Below, piece after piece: positions 21,695 to 33,037 of a stretch of DNA of 64,000 nt (positions are counted from its first letter, which is position 1; each line of letters starts with the position of its first letter). A program made the translations under genes and the position numbers. Origin of the DNA: Hemileia vastatrix (lineage: Eukaryota; Basidiomycota; Pucciniomycetes; Pucciniales; Zaghouaniaceae); the NCBI GenBank assembly GCA_030280995.1, contig JASXTE010000016.1:12105001-12169000 (forward strand), written 5' to 3'. The notes under the pieces are model-generated. The model searched no databases, was not told the DNA's origin, and worked only from the letters and a program-made list of their open reading frames with translations.

Positions 21695-23420
21695 ATGGCT
21701 TCTGGTTAATCTATTCCTGTGGTGACTGTCAGTGGGGGGGAAGGTCCTCCTGCTGTGATGGTTAGGGAGTGTGTGAGGATTAAAACTTGGGATGGTACCA
21801 AGCTTAATGGGGAAGATATGAAGTGGCTTCTGGAGAAATATGAAACTGCTGCTGGTGTGGATGGTGCTTCTTACCTGGACATGGTGAAGCAGATCATTTT
21901 CTTCATTGGTGATAGGGCAGTGAAGAAGGAGGTTTTGGCCATGTCTGGCTACAAGAAGAGGGATTGGAAGTTGCTGTGCAGGGAGATGGTGTGGATAGAT
22001 GTGGTGTCAGGTTAACTATGGTGGATCTGAACAAGGTTGTCAGTGAATGGCAGTCTTATGGTGGTGTTGGTAACTTACTCAGTTACAAGAAGTTTCTGCT
22101 GCAATTTGATCCTGTGGTAGAATATTTGGTGGAAGTGGAGGAGCTGGCACATGAAAATGCTGCCAAAGATATTTTTTGGTCTGCCCTGGCTAGAGATGTC
22201 AGGATGGATGTGTTGAAGGAGTTTTCAAGGAAGGACATGATGAAAACTTTGTCCAATGGGGACCAGAAGTTGCCTGCCTTGGACAAGGTGAAGGAGGCTG
22301 TGGAGGCCCATTTGAAGTTATTGGCTGTGGACACCTATCAGGAGGGGTGTTCCAAGTATGTCAGCAAAGTCAGTGAGGCTTTGGCTGAAGAGGAGAGTAG
22401 AGTGAAGAAGGAAGAGAAGAATATGGTGGAGGTTCCCAAGCAGGAGAGGGACCCAGTGGTGGAGCAGTTGGCTGATCTGACAAAAAATATACATATTTTT
22501 GTTCAGGAGGCTAAGAAGGTCAATAGGGCTCCTTCTCAGCCTAGAGATTTTGATAGGAGGGCTGGTTGAAAAGATCCTTGAGTTTGCTCTTATTGCAGTA
22601 GGAGGGGGGACAGGTCCAATGATTGTTGGGCACTGAACAGAGATGTGTCTGAAGGAGAAGTGGAGTTTGATGGCAGGGTGTTCAAATTCCCTGATGGTTC
22701 ATTTGTGAAGCACAGTGAGGGGCAGGCTCATGTTGATTTGGTCAGGAGAAGAAATGGTCTCAATTAGAGGAGGCCAAGGTTTGAGGAGATCCCCGATAAG
22801 GGGAAGTCTTCTGCTAAGGCAGATGAAGATGTCAAGAAAAAAGGGAAGGAGGTTAATAAAGTCTCTTTTTCTACTTCCTTTGGTGGGTTGGAGTTGTATT
22901 CTTGTGGAGGACAGTCAAGTGGTGAATGCTTGGCTGGTGTCTATGATGTTGAATCTGGAAAGGTGGGAAGGCCTAAGAGCAGTTCTCAGGCCTAACCAAA
23001 GCCTAAGGCTTAAAAGGTGGATCCTAAGCTGAGTGCAGCCAGGAGGAAGTACCACAAAGAGGAGCTGTACAAGATGCAGAAGGGGATTGCTGATATGCCC
23101 CCCCCCAGTTTTGGGGAATAATTGGACGTGAATGGTGATCCAATGCCAATGGATGTTGATTCTGACTCAGAGGAGGATGTCCCTTTGGCTTCATTGCCAA
23201 AGCCTGCTGGAGTTAGAGGTGCTGGTGAGGTATCTGGTTTCATTCCTGTTGATGGAAAATCTGTTGGTGGTTCTGGTCCTCAGGAGATTTCTAGGACCAA
23301 GGTAGTGAAGCCAAGGGCTCACTTTGAGAGGCCAGTAGTTTCTGGCCAATCTAATTTTATGGAATCTGTTATGGAAAGAATGAATCAGGGTCAGGTTTCA
23401 CTTTCTTATGGGGAATTGTA
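21695..23420 (+). pseudogene. Element B gag (decayed)
   Basis: From ATG 21695 (stop at codon 5) the reading gives IKTWDGTKLNGEDMKWLLE, shifts frame near 22010, and continues 22016-22569 with the alpha-helical capsid region (SYKKFLLQFDPVVEYLVEV, LARDVRMDVLKEF). After a stop at 22567 the knuckle-like CSYCSRRGDRSNDC appears, without its His, then DVSEGEVEFDGRVFKFPDG and a Lys/Asp-rich tail with more stops. The layout matches Gag of basidiomycete elements of this group. Not functional. Confidence 0.75.
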
Positions 23421-24082
23421 GGCTATCAGTCCTGGGTTGGCTGATAGACAAAAAAAAATTGTTGACCAGGAGAAGGGTTTCTTCTGGGGAGGTGGAATAC
23501 ATTTGTGATTCTTCTGAGAAGTTTGGTGAGGGGTTGGAAACTCATTTTTCTGCTCCTCTGGGTTATGTCAATGTCACTCTGAATGGCAGGGAGGCTAGGG
23601 AATTGGTGGATTCAGGATCTCAGATTAACCTGATTTCTTTGTTTGAGGCCACTCATCTGGGCCTCCCCATCAAGACAGGAATTGGTGGGAATTTAAGAGG
23701 GATTGGTGGCCATGTCACTGAGTTGATTGGGACAGCTGAATTTGTAAAGCTGGATGTCGGTGGAGCCTCTGGAAGGGTTCATTTTTACATTGCCAAAAGA
23801 AATGTAAAAGCTGTTTTGGGTGGACCATTCTTGATGGATTTCCAGGCAAGAATTGGTTATCAGTTTGACATGGGAATCAGTTTGGAGTTGACCAGTGAAG
23901 ATGAGAGGAGGCTTCACATGAGGTTATCATCTCCTGGAGATGATGGTTGGGAGACCAGGCCTGGCTTGTCTTCAATGTGCCAGTGCATGGATTGTTGTAG
24001 TAGAAGAAAAGAAGTGGGTTCTGCCTCTGGCTTTTTGGAGTGTGGTTCAGGCTCTTGTGAGAGTCTGTCTTTTTTAGAGTAA
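23408..24082 (+). pseudogene. Element B protease region
   Basis: Aspartic protease fold with active site ARELVDSGSQINLIS (Asp near 23609), then the flap-side segment GIGGHVTELIGTAEF and VLGGPFLMDFQARI. Stops lie on both sides (23420 and 24080), and the frame is shifted relative to gag. Confidence 0.72.
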
Positions 24083-24156
24083 TAAGGGCTGATTGCCCTA
24101 GTGCTACAACCTCTCCCCAAGATGAGAAAATCCCAGGTTGTAGTAGGTCAGCTCCC

Positions 24157-26533
24157 TTGGAGATATACCAAGTGGATTTTCAACTTTCTCTTTTTAATGT
24201 TTCTCTTCTCTGCAAGTATTCTTCATGTTTTTTATCAAGTATCTGTTCTCTCTCAAGATTTTCAATTATTTTTAATTCAAGTTCAAAAAAGAAGATTGGA
24301 TATATATCTTTATTGAAAGATATGCAGAAAATCTGTGGAGTGATGAGATTGGGGTCTAAAAGTAAGTCCTCCCAATTGTGCACCGCTAGGGTTTCTTCTA
24401 CACCTTTCAAAAACATTACCTGGGCCACACATGTGAGAAATGGGGAAACCCTTGATTTTTGTTCCAGGTCTGGTGGTGAAGACATCCTGAAGATCCCTCA
24501 AGTTGACGGTGAAGCCGCAAATTACAAGAAGGTAGCACAGAAGATTAGGCCTGTGGGTTTGAATCCTTCTTTGAAGAGACCTCTGTTGTCAAGAGATCCG
24601 TACTGTACTCCTCTGGTGAAGAATCCTCCTGATTTTGTGGAAACCTCTCAGGTGACTGTGGAGAGGTTGAAAGTTGTTAATTTTGGTCCTGATGGGTGGT
24701 TGTCTGATGAGGAAAAGAAGTTGTTGTTGCACGTTATTGTACTCAGGGAGAAAGCGGTGGCATTTGTTGAAGAGGAAAGGGGTGTGTTGAAACACTCTTA
24801 TGGGGAACCTTACTTGATTCCTGTGGTTTGTCATGAGCCTTGGCAAATCAAACCTATTCCGATTCCAGCTTCTATTAGGGATGATTTTGTGGAGATTTTT
24901 AGGGAAAGAGTCAGGAAAAGATTGTATGAACAATCAACCTCTAGTTACTCAAGTCCGGTTTTCTGTGTTAAGAAACAGAATGGGAAGTTGAGTGTGGTGC
25001 ATGATCTTAGGGCCTTAAATAGAGTCACTATCAAGGATGTGGGGATGCCACCAAGTGCGGAGGACTTTGTGGAAGCTTTTTCTGGAAGGGTGTGTTATGG
25101 TTTGGGAGATATTATGGGTGGTTATGATGAAAGGGAACTTCACACTGATTCACGGCCACTCACAATGTTTGAGACTCCTCTGGGAAGATTTCAGCTCACT
25201 AGGTTGCCTCAAGGAGCAACTAATTCAGTAGCAGTATATCAAGCTCAAATGGCTTGAATTTTACAGGATGAGGTTTCAACTCATGCTGGTATTTTTATTG
25301 ATGACAGTGGAATTAAAGGACCCTACACTGATTATGGAAATGAGGTGCTGAAGGAGAACCCAGGTATATGGATATTTGTTTGGGAATATGCAATTACTCT
25401 AGAGAGAGTATTGTTTAGGATTGAAGAGGCTGGTTTTACCATTTCTGGGTCAAAGTTTTGTTGTTGTGTTCCTACTCTGTAAATCCTGGGTCATGTTGTA
25501 TGTAAGGAGGGAAGGATTATGGCAAGGAAGAAAGTTAATAAAACTCAGTCATGGCCAAGGCGCAAAAATACTACTGAAGTTAGGGGATTTTTGGGAGTTT
25601 GTGTGTACATCAGGATTTTTATTAAAGATTTTTTTTTGTTGGCTTCACCCTTGAGAAGGTTGACCAGAAAAGATGCAGAGTGGGAATGGACTGAAGAGTG
25701 TGAAGAGGCTTTTCAGAAATTGAAGAAGGTGGTAGGTGAAGATATTACTCTTCACAAGTTGGATTATGGAAGGTAAGCTGGAAAAATTTTTCTGGAGGTG
25801 GACTCAAGTTATATTGCTGCTGATGCTGTTTTGTCTCAGGAAGATAAAGCTGGGAAGGTCAGGCCAGTAAGGTATGAGTCTGTAGTTTTTAATGAGGTGA
25901 AATCTAGGTATTCTAAGCCAAAGTTGGAATTGTGTGGTGTAGCAAAAATTTTTGAAGAAGCTACAAACTGTTTTGTGGGGGCAGAATTTTGAGCTGCAGG
26001 TGGATGCTAAATCTCTGGTTCAAATGATCAACGCACCTAGTCTTCCAAATGCTCCAATGAATAGGTGGGTGGAATTTGTTCAACATTTTTCTTTTGACCT
26101 GGTGAACAAGCCAGGTAAGACTTTTACAATGCCAGATGGATTATCAAGAAGACCACCCACAGATGATGATTCTGATTCTGAAGAATTTGATGAAGATGTT
26201 CCAGTAGTTAGGACCAGTGCAAAGGGTGCTGAAGATATTTCTCTCCTTCCCCAAGAGGTTAAACTGGATGATTGTTCTTGCCTCCACCAAGATGTTAAAC
26301 TGGATGGTTCTGATCTTGATTCTGGTGATCAGGATGTTTTTGTTGATGAAGATGGGGCTGTTGTTTGGGATGGCTCAAAATTGGAGAATGGTGTTTTTGT
26401 TGGTGAACTGGATTCTCTCAAGATTCAGTGGAAGAAAAAGAAGGTGCCGAAGTTTAGGGATTGGTGTCCTGGATGGGCCAGTCGTGTTGCTCATGTGTAC
26501 ACTGGAGATTTTAATGACATGGTTGTACCCTAG
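24157..26533 (+). pseudogene. Element B reverse transcriptase and RNase H (decayed)
   Basis: RT: SSPVFCVKKQNGKLSVVHDL, the first catalytic position in GLGDIMGGYDEREL, RLPQGATNSVAVYQAQM, stop TGA at 25255, then the second catalytic pair as IFIDDSGIKGP. This GIKGP block is characteristic of a basidiomycete-rich Ty3 group. RNase H follows: VDSSYIAADAVLSQED, SRYSKPKLELCGV, LQVDAKSLVQMINAP, then the tether KPGKTFTMPDGLSRR. Stops near 25482 and 25774 and frame changes near 25.5 and 25.98 kb break it. An acidic spacer (DSDSEEFDEDVP) leads to integrase. Confidence 0.85.
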
Positions 26534-26542
26534 GATATTGTT

Positions 26543-27838
26543 TTGTTGGATTTTGAAGATAAAACCTGGCATCAGATTGGGTTTAATTTTATTATGGTTG
26601 AATATCTGTTAACCTTAGAGAGGCCAGATTCTTGTGATGATGATACTTGGATGGCAATCAAGAAGAAGAGTCCTGACTTTTATGTTTCAGGAAGGCGGTT
26701 GATGAGGAGGAGACATCCAAATCCTCAAGTGGTGGTGACTCAGAAGAAGGGTCAAGAAATGGTTTTAAAGTCTTTTCATGAAGACCTTGGTCATAGAGGC
26801 TTTGGGGAGACTTATAGAAGAGTAGCAGATAGATTTTGGTGGCCAGGTATGAAGTTGACTGTGCAGGGTTGGGTTCAATCTTGTGAAGAATGTCAAAGAA
26901 GAAGTCACTTAAAACCTAAAGAGGTTGGTGGTGCTACTGGTGAAACAACTGTGTTTGGAAGAGTCAGTTTGGATGCTGTCCATATCAAAGAAGGCAGGTA
27001 TAAATACTTGATTGTTGCCTGGGATGATTTGTCTGGTTGGGTTAAGGCGGTGCCTCTGGTGAATTTGAATGCCAAAAATGTGGCAGAATTTTTGAAGAAA
27101 GAATGGGTGTTTAGGTATGGGTTGATGAAGTTGGTGACTTTTGATGGTGGGCCAGAGTTTGGAGCTGAATTCAAAGAAGCTGTGGCAAGTATTGGCTCTA
27201 AAGTCAGAGTGGCTACACTTTATTATCCTGAAGCTGAAGGCATGGTTGAAAGAGGCCATCAAGTTATCAAAAATGCTTTGGTAAAAATGTGTGGAGATAG
27301 TGCTGAAAAATGGAGGAATTATTTACCCTTGGTGTTATTTTCTGATAGGGTCACTGTAAAAAGGACAACTGGCTATTCCCCTTATGAATTAATTTTTGGG
27401 CAGAAAGCTGTTCTACTGGTGGATTTGGAAGCTGTCTCTTATCTTGGAATTGATTGGGATGATATATGCTCAGCAGAAGATCTGCTCTGTGCCAGGATGC
27501 AACAGTTGGAATGTAGAGAGGAATGTCAAGAGAAGGCATACTCTAGAATGATGAAGATAAGAAATCAATCAGTCAGATACTAGGACAAGAAGTTGGCTCA
27601 TAGTCTCAGGAATACCTTGAAACCTGGTTGTTTGGGTTTGGTGTATAATAGAAGTTTGGAGAGTCAGTGGGGAAAAATGTTTGCTGACAGATGGAATGGA
27701 CCTTACAGAGTCAGATCTCAGGTGTCTGGAGGTTCTTATGTTTTGGAGGAGTTAGATGGCTCAGTCTTAAAGAAGAGAGTGGCTGAAGATCAGGTGAAGA
27801 GATTTTATCCTAGAGGCACAAAAAGTGAAGAAGATTGA
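26543..27838 (+). pseudogene. Element B integrase
   Basis: Zinc region HEDLGHRGFGETYRR then CEECQRRS; catalytic core with Asp in VSLDAVHIKEG, Asp in TFDGGPEF and Glu in the PEAEGMVERGHQ segment; GYSPYELIFGQ; then, after a TAG at 27581, the C-terminal barrel (RNTLKPGCLGLVYNR, ADRWNGPYRVRSQ, LEELDGSVLKKRVAEDQVKRF). The 346-codon main frame is uninterrupted from 26543 to 27580. No chromodomain is seen, unlike elements A, C and D. Confidence 0.85.
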
Positions 27839-29119
27839 CTCCGCAATGAGGATAAACTATGGACCATTCTTTAAATTTGGATTTTGGTGATGCTGTGCAT
27901 CTGTTTTGTTGGAAACTTTTTGTTAGAAGGTACCCATGGGTGGGGCTTCTAGATTTTGTTTTGGAAAGTGTGGGGGTAACTGATGGGCTGGCTGCTCTAA
28001 CAACAGTTACCTCAGATTGTCTGTTTCCAACTCCTTCTCTTAATCTGCTTGAACCCTAGTATTGGTTTTTCTTCACAGGTTTCTAGTCCTCTATAGCTTT
28101 GAACTGGAAATTCTTTTGGTCTTCAAGTGCTGGACTCTTCAAGCTTATTTGTTTTGGTTTATGGTGATGGATTTTGTGTTTTTGTTAGAAGGTACCCAGG
28201 GGGGGCTTCTAGAGTTTATTTTGGCAAGTGTGGGGGTAACTGATGAGCTTGCTGCTCTGTAGAAAAGTTACCCCAAAATGTCTGTTTCAAGTATTTTGTT
28301 TGTCCTAGTTGAATCCTAGTTCTGGTTTTTTTTATTCAGGTTTTAAGTCCACTATAACTTTAAACTGGCTTACTGGTTCAAGACGGGCTTCTTTGGTTTT
28401 GGTGGTGGATCACTGGTGGTCTCCCATCCTATTTACTTATTGGAGGGAGCCCACCCAGTGATCATTTCCTTGGACTGGACTTTCTATGGAGCCGGATTTT
28501 TTTCTTTTCTTTAATTTTTGTGTCTATGGTTGTGTTAGATAGTAGCTTTAGATTATTTTCTTTTTCTCTTTTTTTCTTTTAATTTTTTTATGGGGATTAT
28601 TAGGATATAAAGCAGGAAAATTACAAAATTATATTGTATGGTTTCACCACATTAGGGCCACCTGGATGTGGGCAAGAATTGGTTGTGAAAGGCTCATCAA
28701 TTGGCTGGGCAATCCTATTTTTTTTCTTTTTCTTTCTTTTTCTTATTATTCTCTCAATTTCTAATTATTTAATCTTTATTTTTTATTTTAATTCATTTAA
28801 AAATTATTTAAAAGTGTATCCACATCAAGGTGCACTTGAATGTGGGTAAGGTATCAGGGGATCAGCTCATCAATTGGCTGGGGGATACCATTATTTTTTT
28901 AGTATGTTAGTAGTTTAAAATAAATAAAAATAAAAATAAAAAAATAAAAAAAATAAAAAATAAAATAAAATAAAATAAAATAAAATAAAAAGATAAAATA
29001 AAATAGATAAATAAAATAAAATAAAAATAAAAATAAAACAAATTTATATATATATATATTTCTGTTAATTATTATTGTTCTCTCTATTTGGTGACTTATT
29101 AATTACTTTCTTGTTTATT
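27839..29119 (+). other. Element B 3' non-coding region with structured repeats
   Basis: No gene. It contains two copies (27926-28107 and 28190-28368) of a repeat of about 180 bp with a GGTAACTG...CAGTTACC hairpin (a third copy is at 31020-31204), two copies of a CCACAT...ATGTGG hairpin (28647-28671 and 28820-28845), each followed by GCTCATCAATTGGCTGGG, and a TAAAA-type microsatellite (28917-29040). Confidence 0.75.
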
Positions 29120-30641
29120 TTAATGTATGGAAGAATAAGCCTCCTTAGGTTGGTCCAGATTATGGTGGAATTTTTGCTTTTTGTTAGGATTGGAAGAAGA
29201 ACTGTGTTCTTTGTGGTGTAGGTAGCTGGAAAGTGTATATGGGTTGTAATGGTCAGGGACCGGAGTGGAAGGTAATTTTTGGGAAGAAGTGGAAGAAGCG
29301 GGGATAGAGTGTTGGAAGGTGTGCTTGATTATTCTAGACATCTTCAAGTGGTCATCAAGGAGCTGTTTTCTCAGATTCTTTTCAAAGTCATTCAACGGAC
29401 CATGGAGGGAAAAGTCCTTCAGAATGTTTGAACACATCATGCTTAGCTGTTTTTTCATGTCAGCGTAATCCAGTGTTAAGGTAGTTTCTAGAGGTTGGCC
29501 AATTCCAATTGTAGTTTCAGGAGGTGGGGTTCCAACTACACAGAAGAATTAGATCAGTAACTTTTCTCTGTTAAAGAAATTGGATTTATTAATTTGGTAC
29601 TTACAGATTGGAAGTTCATCAAATTTTTAAATGGCTGGGATTTGAGCTGTTGAAGGAGGATCAACCAGATAGAGGTATGGATTCACATGATCATTCTCTA
29701 AATGGTGTTGAGAAGATGAAAAAGAAGAAGGGTGTTCCTGTGGCCTTGTTGGAGCAGCACGGCTGCTGTTGTTGTTGTGGATATTATTATTGCTTGGTCC
29801 AGTTGGGTTGGACATTGGTGGTGGAGAACCAGGGTTGTTGAAGGAAGGATCAGGAAAAGGTGACCTGGAAGCTGATTGTGATTTGCTAGATGAAGATCTA
29901 GAAGAAAGGGAACCATCAGAGGAATAATTGGCAGCCAGAGGAGAGGTGTAGTTAGTTCTTCTTGAAGTAACCAGAGATTTTTGTTTGGAAGAAGTGTTGT
30001 GTGCTCTGGTGTTTTCAGAAGGTCCTCTGGCAGGTTTTCTAGAGATGTTGGAATTTTTGAGTTTGTCTGGGGAAGAAAATTTGTGTGTATGCATTTCTCT
30101 GGGAGCACTAGGAGGTTTTTGCATAGAGTTGTTGGTGTTTAATGGTGTATTTTGGCTGTTATCTGGCTGAATTTGGGAGTTTTGAGCCTAATTTTTGCTT
30201 TCAGGGCTGCCTGGACGCGGTCTAGCAGCTTGGGAGCTGATTTTGAAGCTGATTTGGCCAAATTCGCTGATATAAAAGCAGATTCTTGAGAAGATAAAGC
30301 AGGTTTTTTAGGGAGTGATTTGGGAATAGAGTGGCGTGATCCTCTGGAAGGAGCAGAAGATAAAGAAGAGGAAGCAGGTCCAAGTTCTGGTGACTTGGTA
30401 GGAGATCTGGAAATATATTTGTGTGAAGGTGAAGGGGGAGGTATTGGATAGTTGGGGTCTCTGTCACATCTTTTCTTTTTAGAGTTTCAAAAATCACAGG
30501 CTCTGTTATAGAATTTGGCTTGAGTAGGAAGAGTGAAGGTACAAGGCCTGCACATGTGGATTTACTGTTTACAAGCAAAGTCCTTTGGAGCAGTGAAACA
30601 GGGAAGGTCCGATGGGTCAAATTCTGGGGATTCAGCCATGA
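29120..30641 (-). pseudogene. Antisense zinc-cluster gene of element B (decayed)
   Basis: Reads opposite to gag-pol. From ATG 30641 (MAESPEFDPSDLPCF) comes a cysteine region whose spacing fits C-x2-C-x6-C-x14-C-x2-C-x6-C if the two positions now reading as stops (TAA near 30563, TGA near 30486) were Cys. Then DRDPNYPIPPP and a Ser/Pro/Lys-rich linker, a frameshift near 30185, a Ser/Asn-rich part (30124-29627), a TAA near 29627, an intron-like gap (GTAAGT near 29604 to TAG near 29535), and a helical C-terminus (DFEKNLRKQLLDDHLKMSRI) ending at 29120. Same position and design as the antisense gene in element A, but no close sequence similarity is visible apart from the cysteine pattern. Confidence 0.55.
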
Positions 30642-30779
30642 TTTGTGAAGGAAAAATAATGAAGAGAAAAGAGATGAATGAAAATTTTGTCAGTGATGTG
30701 TAGATAATGAAGAAAGAGTGGAAGTTCAGCAGGTTGGCTGTGGAGCACTGTTCATGGAGGTGGCTCAGCCTTTTATGCA

Positions 30780-31300
30780 AAATGTGTTAGTCTGTCAAGA
30801 CTTTAAACTGAACACTGGAAGTCCTCCAAGACTTAAAACTGGCTGGTTATTTAAAGATTGCTTCAAGATTTTTATTTTTTTTATTACCAATGTGAATCTG
30901 TAGTCCATCAAGGCTTTAACTGAGAAACGGTACAGTCCCCCAGGACTATAAACTGAGGATGGTTGTTGGTTTAGTCCTTCAGGACTATAAACTGATAATG
31001 TGGAGCTGGTGTGATTCTGGAAGAGGGCATCCAAGGGGGAGTCTCTGAATTTTGTTAAGGCAAGTGTGGGGGTAACTGATGAGCTGGCTGCTCTGTAGAA
31101 CAGTTACCCCAGAATGTTAGTTTGTTTCTTTGGTCTTTAATGTTTTGATCTCTGGTTCTGTCTTTTGATTTAGGTTTTGAGTCCCCCAAGACTATAAACT
31201 GAGGGTTTTTGAGTCCTCCAAGACTATAAAATGAGGGCTGTTAGTCCCCCAAGACTTAAAACTGAGGATTAGTCCCCCAAGACTTTAAAATGAGGAGTTT
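30780..31300 (+). repeat. AGTCC-type minisatellite and third GTAACTG hairpin repeat in element B
   Basis: Nine dispersed copies of a 27-32 bp unit in two clusters (30788-31000 and 31178-31295), core AGTCCCCCAAGACT followed by ATAAACTGA. The AGTCC and GGACT arms can pair around a CCCA loop. Between the clusters lies the third copy of the larger repeat (31020-31204), with a perfect 10-bp stem GGGGTAACTG (31069-31078) and CAGTTACCCC (31101-31110). Confidence 0.8.
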
Positions 31301-31350
31301 TTTTATTATTTATTTTTAATTCTAAATCAAGATTTTTGGGAAAGAAGTAA

Positions 31351-31950
31351 TTACAGAAAAGAATCAAGAGACGTAACAAAATGTTCAGCATTGGCTTTGA
31401 ACTGGTGGATGAGGTTTTTCCTTTTCTCAAGGTCCTGTCGGTTCCTGGCAGGAGTGGATTGGAAGTAATCTAGGATGAGATGCTTCTGTTGAGAAGAATG
31501 TTGTTGGAAGTTGTCTTTGATGGTGGGAAATGGATTAGGTTGGGGTTCTTCAATGGTTCCCACATTGTCATCATCACTGTCTGGATGGAAATGAACTGGA
31601 AATTTGTCAGATTGAATTTCAGTATGAAGAAGTATTGGGCTTACCATTAGAAGGACCAGGGATGGAAGAGCTAGTGTTTTTAGCAGGGTTGGCACTCTTT
31701 TTTGAAGGGTGTAATTTGTTAATCTGTCTGGGGATCAGGATGGATGGTCTGGATTTTTTGGTGCTGGTGGAAGGCAGATCAAGTTGTGGAGGAGCAGAAG
31801 ATGTTGAAGAGGACAATGGACCAGGTCGGAAACAAGTCTTCTTCCTAGAGTTACAGGCATCACAGGAGGTTCTGTAGGGATGAGCTGGTGGCGAGGAAGC
31901 TGAACATGGTTGTTGGGATGAAGGAGAATGTGGACATTCTCTATTGGAGG
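31351..31950 (-). pseudogene. Second antisense zinc-cluster gene of element B, 5' truncated
   Basis: Exon 1 (through 31645) carries CDACNSRKKTC, the second half of a Zn2Cys6 cluster with C-x2-C-x6-C spacing, then a Ser/Pro/Lys-rich linker. A 49-bp intron (31644-31596; GTAAGC to CCAG with a CTGAC branch motif) joins in phase to exon 2 (31595-31351), 81 codons including the stop, acidic (PDSDDDNVG) and then helical (RNRQDLEKRKNLIHQFKAN). Upstream the frame runs into the polypurine tract and LTR without an ATG, so the N-terminus and the first cysteines are lost or degraded. Confidence 0.58.
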
Positions 31951-31955
31951 GAGGA
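31946..31955 (+). promoter_or_regulatory. Element B polypurine tract
   Basis: GGAGGGAGGA lies directly before the TG of the 3' LTR, the expected plus-strand primer site. Confidence 0.8.
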
Positions 31956-33037
31956 TGTGGTCTTCCAACATTGGCGAAGCCCTTTGTTGGTCTGTTTGGC
32001 GTTGTTTTGATATGTCTTAAATGGCATTGTTCAATAATTGGGTGTTTTTCTGGAATTATTTGACAAATATTGGGACTGCGGGGATGTGGGTATTACCATT
32101 GGATAGCCCCGGTTTTTCTCTATATTTTATGTCTTGTTGACATTTTTCATATTCTAAGTATTTGAGGGATTATTTTTCATTTTTCATTTCAAAAGATAGA
32201 TGTTTAATTTTGTTTTTCACGTTTTACGGGCTAACCTCAAGTCTTAGGGTTAAGTTCTAAGTACCATTAGAATGGGCTAATTTTTCTCCATGTTTCATGT
32301 CTCAATGTTGTTGTAGCTTAATTATGTGTTTTAAAGGTTTTAGTAGTTTTAGTTTATTTTTCTAAGTATTTTGGGTGTTTTTGGTGGTTTTTGGTGCTTT
32401 CCTGGCTTCAGGCGGGCCTCCTGACGTCGGGCGGACCACCCGCCTTGGTGCTAGAAGGCTGGGAAGCATTTCTAGAGGGGTTTTATGAAATTTGGCTGTC
32501 AGAACCACCAAATTCGTGGGTGTGCATGGGCTCTTAGATAGTGGTCTGTGTGTATGTAGTGAATAAGACAGTTTGGGGCAACCTTAATTATCATACAACC
32601 ATCCGGAGGTGATATCCTTGTTCCTCACTCAGTTTTCACTGTTTTCTGGCCACAATTGGCTGTGTTTGTTGCAAGTTTAGTTCTTTATTTAACTCAACTT
32701 TGGCAACTGTTTTCTCTGGTGTAGTCTTGCAAGCTATATCAAGTACTATTGCTGTCTCTGGTGTGGATTTGCAACCTACATCAAGTATCATTGCTTTCTC
32801 TGGTGTGGACATTGGTCTACATTTCAGTTCTTTGGTTTGGTAGTCTGTCTGGAGACTATTTTCTTGGCTGATCAGGAAGTCAAGTGTATTGGAAAAGGGG
32901 CTTTAACAACAGGAACCGATTTACTGTAGCAGGTAAATCTCACTTATATTTTTCTAAAGGGACAGGGGATTTTCTCTCTGGTTTTACTCCAACTCTCTTG
33001 GTCAAGGCCTATAGCTAGTACTATAGGATTTTCTACA
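31956..33037 (+). repeat. Element B 3' LTR (1082 bp)
   Basis: Direct copy of 20501-21602 with scattered substitutions and small indels, including loss of the 13-bp hairpin. Confidence 0.9.

Larger units (their letters stand above)
20501..33037 (+). mobile_element. Element B: large Ty3-type LTR retrotransposon with basidiomycete-type pol
   Basis: LTRs 20501-21602 and 31956-33037 (TGTGGTCTTCC to TCTACA) flank an internal region of about 10.4 kb with PBS, gag, protease, RT/RNase H, integrase, a long 3' region and a polypurine tract GGAGGGAGGA (31946-31955). All coding parts are decayed. The flanks show no target duplication (agtgg on the left, ccaga on the right): copia pol lies to the left and family-C gag to the right. 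Confidence 0.9.
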
